Origin: Flammula alnicola
Lineage: Eukaryota; Basidiomycota; Agaricomycetes; Agaricales; Strophariaceae
Length of the DNA stretch: 18,427 nt
Direction of reading: 5' to 3'
NCBI GenBank assembly: GCA_015499995.1
Contig: JADNRV010000671.1
Span: 1 to 18,427, forward strand
Position 1 is the stretch's first letter. Every line of letters starts with the position of its first letter. The notes beneath the pieces are model-generated. The model was not told the DNA's origin. It did no database searches and was given only the letters and a program-made list of their open reading frames with translations. The translations under genes were made by a program, and so were the position numbers. This document shows positions 1 to 9,432 of the stretch, one piece after another.

Positions 1-3
1 TAG

Positions 4-983
4 GTCAAGGTCCCAGTCGGCAAACACTGTGGTTTCGTGCAGTTTGTTCGAAAGGCGGACGCAGAGAAGGCTATTGAGAAGATGCAAGGCTTTCCCATTG
101 GTGGTAGCAGGATTCGTCTGAGTTGGGGAAGAAGTCAATGTGAGTTTGTTTTCGGAGGCCGTCGTTACGTACATTGCTGATTTTGAGGTATTCCAGACAA
201 AGCTGCTCAGGCTGCTGCACAGGCCGCCCAGAGTGCTGCTCTTCAGTTCACACCTCCGCCTCTTGTGCCTCCTCCTGGTGCCATCACGCCTGAGCAGGCT
301 ATGCAAATTCTCAGAAATTCACTGCACAAGGTTATTTCCAAGGCGGCGGCGCATCGGCATCGTATGAAACCAGCGAAGTCGAGAATGCGCTTCTCAGTAG
401 TGGCTATGGTTCTGTGATCATGAACACAGAGCAACTTCAACAGAAGCTCGCACAACAACATCAACAGGAGGGAGGGACGTCTGGTATCAATAACAATCAC
501 TTCGTTCCTCGTCCGGAGATACATCGCACGCAGTCGAACTTTTCGCCGTTTTCTCCTGAGCCCAACAACCTCTACATGTCGTCGGAGAACGCGCGACGCG
601 ATTCCTACTCCCGAATGGAGACCCTGCCCCATCCATCGAAGGCCTACGCTCCTGGATTCTTTCCCGTCCAGCAGGGACAGGACCTCAAAGTCAATACAAC
701 TGTCGGCAACTCTGGCGTTTCCAAGGTTTCGCCTACTGCCACTCGGCCTTCGAGTGCCAATCTCTATGGGTTTGGGGAGAGCTCTGACCCTCCTACGTCT
801 ATAAACCGTGCTCCAGGACGCTCTGAGGGTCCTATCTCACGCCCTTCGTCGGGCCAGATGGCTGCTCCGTCTGTGGAAGTTCATGACTCGGATGTCATTC
901 AAGACCTTAATGGCACGCTCGCCAGCCTTGACCTCGACCGCCCATGGAAGTCGCCTGAGGTGACTGGAAGCCGCTCTGGCTAG
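4..983 (+). CDS. NAM8: Nam8/Csx1/Ngr1-like RRM protein, C-terminal part (5' end outside window, apparent frameshift)
   Basis: Nam8-type proteins carry three RRMs and bind RNA in U1-snRNP splicing or mRNA turnover. The window opens on a splice acceptor (TAG, 1-3). Exon 4-139 encodes the end of the last RRM, with an RNP1-like core HCGFVQFV followed by MQGFPIGGSRIRLSWGRSQ, the family's hallmark ending. Intron 140-196 is GTGAGT...TTCCAG. Exon 197-983 resumes with an Ala/Gln-rich stretch (YKAAQAAAQAAQ) and then TPEQAMQIL. At about 315-317 the sensible reading jumps to another frame, which runs KFTAQGYFQ and then through a Gln/Ser/Pro-rich tail to TAG at 981-983. Two explanations fit: one A lost from an A run, or a 50-nt intron at 265-314 (GTGCCT...CTCAG). 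I favour the lost base, because TPEQAMQ looks like a family motif and lies inside the alternative intron. The family call is firm; Nam8 versus Csx1 or Ngr1 is not. Confidence 0.8.
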
Positions 984-1026
984 TCTTTGGGATGAAGGCT
1001 TTTCATCGGCGTCATGATGCAGGGTG

Positions 1027-1032
1027 AATAAA
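1027..1032 (+). promoter_or_regulatory. Poly(A) signal AATAAA of the Nam8-like gene
   Basis: A consensus AATAAA lies 44 bases past the stop codon of the Nam8-like gene, followed by T-rich DNA. It is a plausible 3'-end signal. Confidence 0.55.
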
Positions 1033-2077
1033 CATTTCCTTTCATTCTTTGAAAACTCCCACCTTCATTTTTCTGTTATGTTTTCCTGAATATTACATCA
1101 CCATCACGCTAAATCTCATGTATTATCGAGTGGATTGGGTTTGGTTTACAGTTGCCCTCTCTTTTTTTCGCCGTCTTCATTCCTCCCCCTTTTCGCGGAG
1201 ACCCGCCCACTGTTACCACATGCTATCGTCATGATTTTGGGTGGGTTTCGCGTCCTCGTTTCCGTCTCGTGCCATTTTTTTTAGCTTACACTTCAAGCAT
1301 AGTATCCATCATACTTCAGATTATCTCTCTACTCGTCACTGTTTTTCGCTTCGCTTCTCGTCCGCAGTCTATGAATTCCTTCCCCAAGATAGTCGTTTTT
1401 CCTTTTTTCCCCCCACTCGCTCAGTCTATAGTGTTGCGTTCTTGTTTTGTTAACGTCTTTGTGTGTGTCTCGTATATACTACTATTGTCTCCTTTTCTCT
1501 CTCTCTCGTTATCGGTCTGGTCTCTGGTCCATTTCGAGTTTCTCGTTCTTTCCGTTGAGATCAATCAAATTTATTGTTTGATTCATTTCCGTTTTCTTTT
1601 ACATTCCTACTTGTTTTGTAGCTACGCCTTTTATGATACCATAACATGCATGTCTGGTAGTATTAGTATATGTATGATTCTGCCTTGAGCTCGAGATTCG
1701 TGTATAATAATTGAAGTCATGAGCGCTTTCCTGTATGAGGGTATAATTGGCGGTGAAGCAGAGCGGATAGGTCCGTTGGTCTGTGAGCGTGTCGAAGATT
1801 CGATTATCATTGCATCCATCGACGGCTCCTGTTCGATTGGGGTCGCTTCAAGGTTTGGTGAGTGAGTTACGGGGCCCGACGGAAGTTTGGGATGTTATCG
1901 GGAGGATGAGGACATAGATGATCAAGAACTGCAGACTTCTCCGCATTGGGACTCTGGCGAATCTATTAAGCATCAGAAATTTTGATCATGATCGTGATCC
2001 ATTCTTTATCCCCTTCAAGTATAGAGGTGCGGGTATTACATATCTGGTAATTTTTGCGAATTTGGCACGAGTCTGTC

Positions 2078-2095
2078 TAGGCTCAATCAAATCCC
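2078..2095 (+). repeat. 18-bp direct repeat, copy A
   Basis: The sequence TAGGCTCAATCAAATCCC occurs here and again, identically, at 3144-3161. The flanks of the two copies are only vaguely alike. Confidence 0.7.
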
Positions 2096-2190
2096 TTTTC
2101 ATAATGTGTCGACGATCTTGGTATGAGACTATGTACGTGTTGTCCAATTAATGTCGACTCGGACCAAGGCGGCAAGTTAGTTCTGAGCAC

Positions 2191-2210
2191 TCTCTGCAGC
2201 TCTCTGCAGC
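2191..2210 (+). repeat. Tandem duplication of a 10-bp unit
   Basis: TCTCTGCAGC occurs twice back to back. It looks like slippage or a small footprint duplication; no function is suggested. Confidence 0.7.
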
Positions 2211-3143
2211 GTTCGTTATCTCATTTGCGTAGCTCTACGGCACCTTGTTCTGAACACTTGCGGAATTCGACGCCAATCACCGTCCGTGGGAGGAACAACT
2301 TGAAGGACTACCGTCACTAACGCATAGTATTAGTAACAAGGACCGTCGCGAGGCGCAGGCGTGGACTCTTCTGTCGACGGGTTTGTAGCGGAATAAAAAC
2401 TTTTCTTTTGGGGCTTAAAATAAAAAAAATCCAGACCTCCACCGGTACCGGTGTTCTTGTTACCCTGTGAGGAATCAAGCGACGAGGAGGAGTGAGGAGG
2501 CTGCCTGCATTCTCCCGGAGTCTAGCTTCTTCAGTCAAAATAACCTGTACGGTCTTGCACGGAGGGCCCCTACGTTGAACCGTCGAACGGGTACAATTGC
2601 CCTATTGTGTACTCAGACTCTCGACGTGGAGCGGCATTCAACTTCTGTTTTCCGTGAGGCTACAGGAAGCACTTGTCAACATCACTGAAACTTCCGTAAC
2701 TGGGCTTGAAGCTTGATCATCCGTTCCTCGTGCTCCAGGCGACTCCGAGGTGAAGGCGACTTACGTTTACCGAACTGGGCCTTACATTTTCGTTCTGAGA
2801 AAATCAATATCTGCTGTGCATATTCTAAAAATCGAGAAGCTCGACTGTGACCCAACATTTTTCTTCCCCCCCCCCGGACTGTGGAAGCGACCGTGTTTTG
2901 TTTAATAAAATCTAACGGAGTCAGATTCTACAACTGAAATGCTCCAATTTCCAAAGTCGCAAGCCTTCAAGTTCTACTCCTCAAAAGATGGGCTTGCCGA
3001 GAACGCACCACGGTATCCAGGAAGAAACTGCCTGACCTAACTAAATTTTCCTCAACTGCCAATCGTAAGCATAACCTTCTTGGCTAGTAAACAGTTCCAG
3101 AGTCGGAGTATACTTATTCTGATAGCATGCGATCACCCATTCT

Positions 3144-3161
3144 TAGGCTCAATCAAATCCC
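3144..3161 (+). repeat. 18-bp direct repeat, copy B
   Basis: Identical to 2078-2095, 1066 bp downstream in the same orientation. Two chance copies of 18 bp so close together are unlikely, so this may be a relic of a dispersed repeat. Confidence 0.7.
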
Positions 3162-3406
3162 CTCTCACTACGGGGTTCGGCCTTCTCATTTTCTCTACTT
3201 ATGTTGAATCTTGTGTGGTAAACGCATGGCACCGTCGAGGTCTGGGTGGAGGAATGGTTATACCGCCTGTTCTGAGTCCAAAAAGACTAATACTCGTGCC
3301 GCTCGCAAGGAAATTATTGCAACGCAACTAATCACCGTTATATCAGAGGAATGTGTATATTGTTAATAGTCACACCTTAAATCTTACATACCAACTATCA
3401 AATCGA

Positions 3407-4933
3407 TCACACCACATCGCCCTCGAACCCCGGAGGGAAGAACAAGAATCGCACCGTGCCTTCATTTTGGCCAATCTTATCATTGTTGTACAGCGCGCTA
3501 GGATCAGCATTGCCAAGGGGCTTCCGCCTGCGGGGCAGGTGCTCCGTCTCGCGCATGGCGATTTTCAATCGGATGAGCTGGTCAGCTTTGTAAGGGTACT
3601 GGGGCTGCTGGGCTGCATAATGTCGATCCCGGGTGGGTAGATTTGGGGACGGAGAGGAAGGCGTACTAGGTGAGGTGTTGGCAGAGGGGTTTTGAGTGTA
3701 CTGGATGAGTAGATCGAGGATAGTATGTGCGAAATCTGCGCAAGTGGTTCAGACGGGATAACATAGTGGTGACTCCTAGAGACACACCTTCGAGATCCTC
3801 AGGTCTGGTATGGTACCGACCTTCCCATCCTCGGCCCGTGTGCGTGTTCAGCGTTTTCGCGAGTTCGGCACTCGATATTTCTCCATCGCGTTTTGGAGAT
3901 GGGGGTTGTTCGAACGATAAAAGCAAAGCTGCCACAAAAATACTTCCTAGTGCCATTGTGTGTGGAGGATAAATCAATGGAAGGAGGGTCCGATAGCTGC
4001 AAAACACGATGAGTACGGAAGGTAATGGGCGGCCCAAGTCTCAAGTAGATACCTATCAATGGCTATCCGCCATGCGAGTTTGATGAGTTTCTTAGATGCT
4101 ATATGTGACGTGGTTGAGGATGACATTCGATAATGCAAGTAAAGAGTGCTCCGCTTACCTTTGAACTCTTTCCCAAGCTTGATGACATATGGGAAAGGCA
4201 TCCGAGCTGTAAAGTTGAAGCAGATTGTCTCAAGGATGAGTCGCTCCACGGCCAAGAGACGCTGTCGGTCGTTTTCGACCAACTATTCTGGAATTTAGCC
4301 TCTGTATTGAGCGTTGAAAAGAAGCCAGGGGCTTACAGCCGGGTCCATCGTGTCAAGGTCCACTTCTCCTCCTGGGTTTTTGGACTTTGCAGCAAGCTCT
4401 GGAAATCGGACAGAGTAGGACACAGCGAGCAGCTCGCGAGGCTTCTTCAGCGTGTCATGTTCCTTCGTCGATACGTAGAGGGCTGCGAGGGCGACATCCT
4501 TTGCGCGGGCGTCGTCATAATAGGGACGTGAGACAATAGGTGAGGACATACGTACGTGGTACTGGAAATCTTTCCGTGGAAAGAATAGGTGAAAGCGGTG
4601 GTATAGAGCTTGGGCTGTGGCTATTGTTCGTCTTGGGCTTTGAAACCAAATGGTCCACTTAGTATCGTACAAGAGGTACCGTCCAAAAACAACTCACAAT
4701 CCAACACGCGCTCCAATCGTCTCCAGAAATGTGCAAGCGCTCTGCCGCACCTTTTCCTCCTGCGTGACTGACTGCTTTCCGCGTTGCTTCTCTGAGAGAT
4801 ATTCGATCTCAGCAGGTGTGAAGTATGGGTGGTAGTATCGAGACGACGATGCTGGCATTTGAGAAGAAGGCGCGTGAGCCCTGTTGGACTCTTGTGGGTC
4901 CGTCTTGACTTTGTGCCCTGGTGGAGATCGCAT
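3407..4933 (-). CDS. CTK2: CTD kinase cyclin subunit, Ctk2-like (7 exons)
   Basis: Ctk2 is the cyclin of the CTDK-I complex, which phosphorylates the RNA polymerase II C-terminal domain. Exons on the minus strand: 4933-4698, 4637-4556, 4498-4337, 4282-4159, 4098-4053, 3996-3788 and 3735-3407. The introns are 52-60 nt, all phases match, and the stop is TGA, giving 395 residues. The first cyclin box starts near residue 40 (YHPYFTPAEIEYLSEKQRGK) and continues with TIATAQALYHRFHLFFPRKD, DVALAALYVSTK and RLLAVERLILETICFNF. The second box holds LIKLAWRIAID and YPPHTMALGSIFVAAL. A Ser/Pro linker follows, then PYKADQLIRLKIAMRE and an EGTVRFLFFPPGF ending. These blocks match what I know of fungal Ctk2/cyclin K proteins. 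Introns 1 and 2 end in AAG. The start chosen is the only ATG in the first exon's frame before YHPYFTP. The gene is divergent from RRP7. Confidence 0.9.
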
Positions 4934-5204
4934 GACTGGTGTGAAAGCAAAAATAGTGTCGCCGGGCTGTGAGATGAACGGTTTATTCGTGGTTTCTGCG
5001 TTTTACAATGATATTAGAATCCAGATATCAGACTGGACCGCGACAAAGGAAGCTGGCCTTGTTACTCATATGAGAGCCGGCCCGGTATTTCCGTTGTTGA
5101 TTGGAGAAAGTTCATCCAAACAACCGCCCAAAAAAAAATTTGCGCCCGCGCCTCAGCACTGCTCAGTGCTCGCTTTGAGCTTGAAAGTTCGACCAATTGC
5201 GAGG
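4934..5204. promoter_or_regulatory. Shared divergent promoter region of CTK2 and RRP7
   Basis: These 271 bp separate the two start codons. They contain an A9 tract (5130-5138) next to a GC-rich block, a 7-bp inverted repeat AGCACTG/CAGTGCT with a 2-nt spacer (5155-5170), and CCAAT at 5193-5197 close to the RRP7 start. No TATA box is evident on either side, as is common for housekeeping genes. Confidence 0.6.
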
Positions 5205-6189
5205 ATGGCCATTCCTTCAAATATCAGTGGATTCAGTGTTATTCCAATCCTATACAACTCCTCTACCACCCACTACCTTTATGCTCGGTCTCATACCTCC
5301 AAATCCGATTCTCACAAAGTTCTCCCTGAAGGCCGAACACTTTTCCTGGTCAATCTCCCACCAGATGCGACAGAGAGGGAGCTCGTGATGTTTTTCAAGC
5401 ATAGCGGGACTGTAGAGAAAGTTATCTTCGACTTTGATGTCAAGGAACCTCAACACGATGATAGCGACAATGAGGAAGAGGAGGAATCCATGGAGGAAGA
5501 AGTTGCCGACGAGCAGCCGCGAAAAAGACGGAAGACGCAGAAGGACAAATCCGCTGTACCACAGATCATACCCCTACCCTCACACCCTCTACGGAAATTT
5601 CGAAAAACAGGCTCTTCTGCCTATGTTATTTTCCTTGATTCGTCGTCTTTGGACCGAGCCCTAGCATCGACGAGTAAACCTAGAGCCTGGCCCACATCGC
5701 CAGAGGAACTATATGGTCTAGCTCACTACCGTGCTCTTTACGACTCTTTACGACCTCCACTCGATGCCGTGCGCGCATTTGCCGATTCCTCGGTTGAAGT
5801 TTATGAATACGAACTGGCGAAGAGCAAACAAAAGTCGAAGTACCGCAAAGGAGAGGCGATCGTCGACGAGGATGGTTTCACTCTTGTCACAAGAGGGGGT
5901 GCATATGGAAAGACCCTTGGTGGTGGAGTGGCCGTGGCAAGCAAGCGGTTCCAGCGCTCTGGGGAGACCGCGCGGAATCGAAGCCATAAGAAGGAGAAGA
6001 AGGAAAAGGCGGGATTTTATGCATTCCAGAAGGCAGAGAAGCAACGTTCAGGTATGCCTTCTCGTTATTATGTTCTACTCCGGAGGCTGACGATATGGAA
6101 CAGACCTGATGGAATTGAAGAGGAAATGGGAAGAGGACAAGGCCAAAGTGGAGAAACTGAAGGCGGCAAGACGATTCAAACCGTATTGA
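5205..6189 (+). CDS. RRP7: Ribosomal RNA-processing protein 7 (2 exons)
   Basis: Rrp7 is a nucleolar SSU-processome factor needed for 18S rRNA maturation and 40S assembly. Exon 1 is 5205-6051 and exon 2 is 6104-6189, with a 52-nt intron (GTATGC...GAACAG) joined in phase 1, giving 310 residues. An RRM-like fold begins with RTLFLVNLPPDATERELVMF (residues 44-63). It is interrupted by an acidic insert with a basic NLS-like RKRRK (about 84-110) and resumes with SSAYVIFLDSSS. The C-terminal Rrp7 domain has VDEDGFTLVTRGG (residues 220-232), a Lys-rich segment and FYAFQKAEKQ. After splicing it ends with a charged helix and KAARRFKPY. That ending is typical of the family and supports the intron. The ATG at 5205 was chosen because the open frame further upstream runs into the divergent CTK2 exon and has no family features. 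Confidence 0.93.
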
Positions 6190-6659
6190 GTTGTTTGTTA
6201 CAGTGAACATATTCTATTCATTACTTCGCCAATCTTTCCTGCATTCAGTTCGTCCTCTGGTGAAAGATGAGGACGAGTTTCTATCCCCATCTCTTGCATG
6301 TGAGAATTCTCAACAACAGAACGTCCGATTGGGTGCGACCCACAATTCTGTCAGAGTTCTGTACCTGTTCTTCCCCTTGTGTTCAAGGCTTATCTCTTTT
6401 CTTTCACTGATTCACGATGAGTAATTTCGATCATCTGTTTCCCTTCCTTTTGGTACTAATATACATTTGAAACTGGGGATGTATTACTATAAGTATTTGA
6501 CTACGTTTGCTGGAGCTAATATAAGCTATTACAAGGGCGCTACTCGTGCGCATGAAGAGGTGTTATAATACTACATTTATAATTGTAAAGAAATTAAGGA
6601 AGGTGTGCAAAGCTGCGGAGTCTGTAGACTCGAAAGAAAGAAAGAAACGAAAGAGACAA
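6190..6659. other. Convergent intergenic region between RRP7 and the membrane-protein gene
   Basis: 470 bp hold the 3' flanks of two convergent genes. There is no canonical AATAAA on either strand. The only marked feature is a (GAAA)4 microsatellite at 6632-6647. Nothing here looks coding. Confidence 0.6.
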
Positions 6660-9269
6660 CTAAATATTATAAATTCGAGGTCTTAAACAGTATTCGGAGT
6701 AAGCATCCTGCGCCATGAGTATCACTCCAAGCGGGACCAATGTCGCAAAGTCTGGCGTGCCCGAAGACAGACATATTTTCAGATTTTCGCAGTGGTTTCT
6801 TTGGGTAACGGCAGATTGAATGGCGATACCGCCCAAACCACCATCGGAATTCTGAACCTTCAATACGAAGCTTGGGGCGTCGTCTGAAAACTGCCATTCC
6901 TTATCCTGGGCTCGTAGTCGTATTTTGGCCCCTGTTTGAGCATCACGCACCAAGAAAGACAGATAAGGCGTTGTGGAATAGTTGCCCACAGCGCAAGGTC
7001 CGGTCAGTGCCGGGGTGTTCTGACAGTACGCTGAGAGTGTTTTGTCGGCGAGATTATAGGAAATAGAAACAATAGACGGTCGCGCGGGCGAGAGGCCTAG
7101 GTCGGGGGGACCATTGTAGACGAGAACTTGCGAAGAAACAGGTCCTGTGGCGTTGGTGATTAAGGCATAGTTGAAATAAAAATCACGCTTGGCAGTGCTT
7201 CCTCTCACTGGGTAGTAGAAGGATGCGATGGGAGTCTGCAAAGGGTTGGTCATTCCATACAGAATTACTTCCCCCGCAAATGAATCGCAAAAATGAGACC
7301 ATTGCCACTAGATGTGAACTGAGTTTGGCATTTTCCATGACCCAATAAAACGACCTTACCTGTTGAGCCAGGGGAAGCGCAGCGAAAGGCGAGAAAAGAG
7401 GGCCAGCGCACATAATAAACGCTAGAGGAATGAGCATGAAATGGACAGCGCGCAGGGTGGCGCGTTGGCGTTCACTGAGACATTCCCTCCAGTTAGAAAG
7501 AAAGGCGCCAAACTTTCCGGTCCATCTATAGCCCCTGCCGTAATATGTGGTCCAGACGAGGATATTGACACAGCAAACGCAGTAGCCATATATGTAGACT
7601 TCATGGTAGCGTCAGTCTTCTTGGAGCGGGGAATATCCGAAGAGGGCACGTACGAGCCACAGAAAAGGGTTTCCACGCATTATGAGGGTCATTGACAGGA
7701 GTACGCGGGTTCGGGACTGACCCAGCTTTGACATCTAAATACGGAAAATGTCATCTTTGCTGTGTCATGAGAACGCTCACGAGACTTACATGCGGAAATC
7801 CAGAAGAAGTCTGCCACTGTAACCACGACCCACACGAAATATACTGACAATGAACCAGGGTCAACGCACAGATTCTCGAGTTAGGGCTTGATCCATACCT
7901 ACAAACCAACACTGGTCGAGAGCGTGAACAGAAGTGGTCATTAAAGGCGTGTGTCGCTCCTCATGTATGTCCCAAGGGTTAGGTGACCCCGTAACAAGGA
8001 ATGTCAGGCCTTCAACGAACGAAGCAGGTAGGCTTCTGCTAAACGTTAGCAAGTCTTGAATACGAGAACGAAGCAATTTTATAACAGAAAGGAGAGGCGG
8101 GATGATAGAAAAGAGAGACATGATCTATAAGACCGAATTACGGATGATGATCAATACCAGGTTTTATAACATACAGCAAGCAGATAATACCTGGCCGTAA
8201 GAAAATTGGTACCGTTGAATGGTCATGCCTTTCGCAATTCCAAGTACCCAACTCCAGTGCAAGCATATAACAATCACGAAAATCATCCACGGATGAGACT
8301 TCGTGACTACAAACCTGGAAGGCAGACGAGCTCAGGGTCGATGATAATGGGGAAGGAGGAACATCACAGTGCTTACCATGACGAAGCTGGTACATTATAA
8401 ACTGCTACAAGAATCCTGATCGCGAGCCGACGGTGTTGTTGGCCACTTTGCTGCACCTGCCGCCGAAATCGCATTTCATCGTAGATATCATGGCGATGAC
8501 GAACGAGATAGATAGCCCATATCCACATGGCAGCGAGCGACAGGGCACCAAGACCACCTCTTCCCTGTAAGTCGTTCCATAAATCCCTGCGTCCCATAAC
8601 GTCGAGTACGCCGACGAAGTTGGAGACAGTTTGAAATTCCACCCAGCCGAGGAACGTCATTTTCTGACAATATTCTGGGCTATTTCTAAATGCACGAGGG
8701 GAGAAAGATATTACGAGATTAACGCCGAGCCAGAGGATTGGGAGGGCGAGTCCAAGGAGGCGTATCAACCTCTTCCCGAATTTCAGCTTTTGGAAAAGAG
8801 TGTTTGGACGGCCGACAGCGTCGCGGATTGAGGAATATGCCAGATAAAAGGAAACTGGGGATGCTGTTACGGCTACCGCAAAGTGAGCATCGAACAGACT
8901 CAGATTATCGGTGTTGATGCTCAAAGCTGTGGCTATCATGATAGGGTAAACCTGGGAAAGGAGCATAAAGACGGTCGTGTGTACATCATCCTCAGCCCAG
9001 CGGAGAAGGATTGCTTTACGAAGGCAAGGCTGAGCAAGGTTATAAATTTTGAAAGCTGGACGACCCACGCAGAACGACGTTGATGACAATATCTGACAGA
9101 CCTTTCGTCAGTTTAAATAAACATTTAGTCTAGGAGAACGAGTACTTGAGATTGCGACGGCAACGCCCCCTACGTCTGAGTTCAAAGCGTCATTTCCAAA
9201 AAGCTGCGGGATTGTCTGGGCCGTGAAGCAGTCGCTTGGACTGTTGGTAGATCCAGTGGAGGCACTCAT
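6660..9269 (-). CDS. Unnamed fungal polytopic membrane protein with C-terminal soluble domain (8 exons, one in-frame TGA)
   Basis: I do not recognise a named family. Exons on the minus strand: 9269-9146, 9092-9069 (24 nt), 9013-8377, 8314-8191, 8124-7903, 7843-7790, 7734-7360 and 7307-6660. All junctions keep phase, giving 735 codons. The N-terminus (LFGNDALNSDVGGVAVAIS) runs into a first membrane segment completed by the micro-exon. Further hydrophobic segments include VFMLLSQVYPIMIATALS, LIRLLGLALPILWLGVNLVI, WMIFVIVICLHWSWVLGIA, TRVLLSMTLIMRG, YGYCVCCVNILVWTTYYG and FMLIPLAFIMCAGPLF. The last about 210 residues are soluble, begin near WQWSHFCDSFAGEVILYG, and have N-glycosylation-type sites (NATG, NYST) and several Cys, so they may be extracellular. 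Codon 436 is TGA (7614-7612), in the middle of otherwise convincing membrane-protein sequence. It is either a nonsense mutation, a base error, or lies in a cryptic intron (7649-7599). Without splicing the product would stop at 435 residues. Confidence 0.72.
7612..7614 (-). other. In-frame TGA stop inside exon 7 of the membrane-protein gene
   Basis: Read on the minus strand, the frame goes ALFGYSPLQED, TGA, RYHEVYIYGYCVCC. Both sides fit the same membrane protein. The TGA overlaps CTGAC (7615-7611), a perfect fungal branch-point motif, and an AAG follows at 7601-7599. Confidence 0.75.
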
Positions 9270-9363
9270 GAAGAGTCAAGCGATGTCAGAGGTCCAAACG
9301 AGGAAGACAGGAAGGAATAGGATCTCAGAAGTTTTCATGTCTCTGCTGGGCGCATTTCCGGCG

Positions 9364-9373
9364 TATATATAAA
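9364..9373. promoter_or_regulatory. TATA-like element upstream of the membrane-protein gene
   Basis: TATATATAAA on the plus strand reads TTTATATATA on the minus strand. It lies about 95 bp upstream of the membrane-protein start at 9269, a plausible core-promoter position. Its best TATA orientation is on the plus strand, so it could instead serve a plus transcript. Confidence 0.4.
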
Positions 9374-9432
9374 GAGAGTCGATCTTTTCGAATGACGAGG
9401 CTGTGTGGCGGTGGCACATCAAACATGTCCCT

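Larger units (their letters stand above)
1034..3406. other. About 2.4 kb without a recognisable gene
   Basis: From 1034 to about 1690 the plus strand is strongly T/C-rich, with a CT microsatellite around 1495-1508. Its open frames are pyrimidine-driven strings of Ser, Phe, Leu and Pro that look non-coding. From 1690 to 3406 the composition is mixed with no coherent exon chain on either strand. Landmarks are a tandem 10-bp duplication at 2191-2210, an ACCGGTACCGGT palindrome near 2442, a run of 10 C at 2866-2875, and an 18-bp direct repeat at 2078 and 3144. It may be a long 3' flank plus old repeat relics. No transposase or reverse transcriptase motif is visible. Confidence 0.5.

Noticed and set aside
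1152..1688. 178-codon open frame downstream of the Nam8-like gene
   Set aside because: It lies in T/C-rich DNA, the product is a Ser/Phe/Leu/Pro string with no domain, and overlapping open frames in other phases show the same bias.
2866..2875. Run of ten C residues as a possible regulatory G-quadruplex
   Set aside because: It is a single homopolymer tract without the four spaced G/C runs needed, and its length is prone to sequencing error.
3727..3972. Plus-strand frames across the CTK2 region
   Set aside because: They are antisense shadows of CTK2 exons; the minus-strand reading gives conserved cyclin blocks with matching splice phases.
4884..5204. Upstream in-frame extension of RRP7
   Set aside because: It overlaps the first coding exon of the divergent CTK2 gene and its promoter; the family-like protein begins at the ATG at 5205.
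7236..7359. A single 124-nt last intron in the membrane-protein gene
   Set aside because: Splicing after 52 nt (7359-7308) keeps phase 0 and adds WQWSHFCDSFAGEVILYG, which reads as real protein; the 124-nt version would discard it.
7422..7676. 84-codon minus-strand frame overlapping exon 7 of the membrane gene
   Set aside because: It opens without ATG in a different phase and reads as low-information Ser/Ala/Gly sequence, while the neighbouring frame reads as clear transmembrane sequence.
7735..7843. Frameshift near the exon 6/7 boundary of the membrane-protein gene
   Set aside because: The mismatch came from a wrong donor for exon 5. Using GTAGGT at 7902 keeps phase 0 and exons 6 and 7 read through as CGSWLQWQTSSGFPH then MSKLGQSRTRV.
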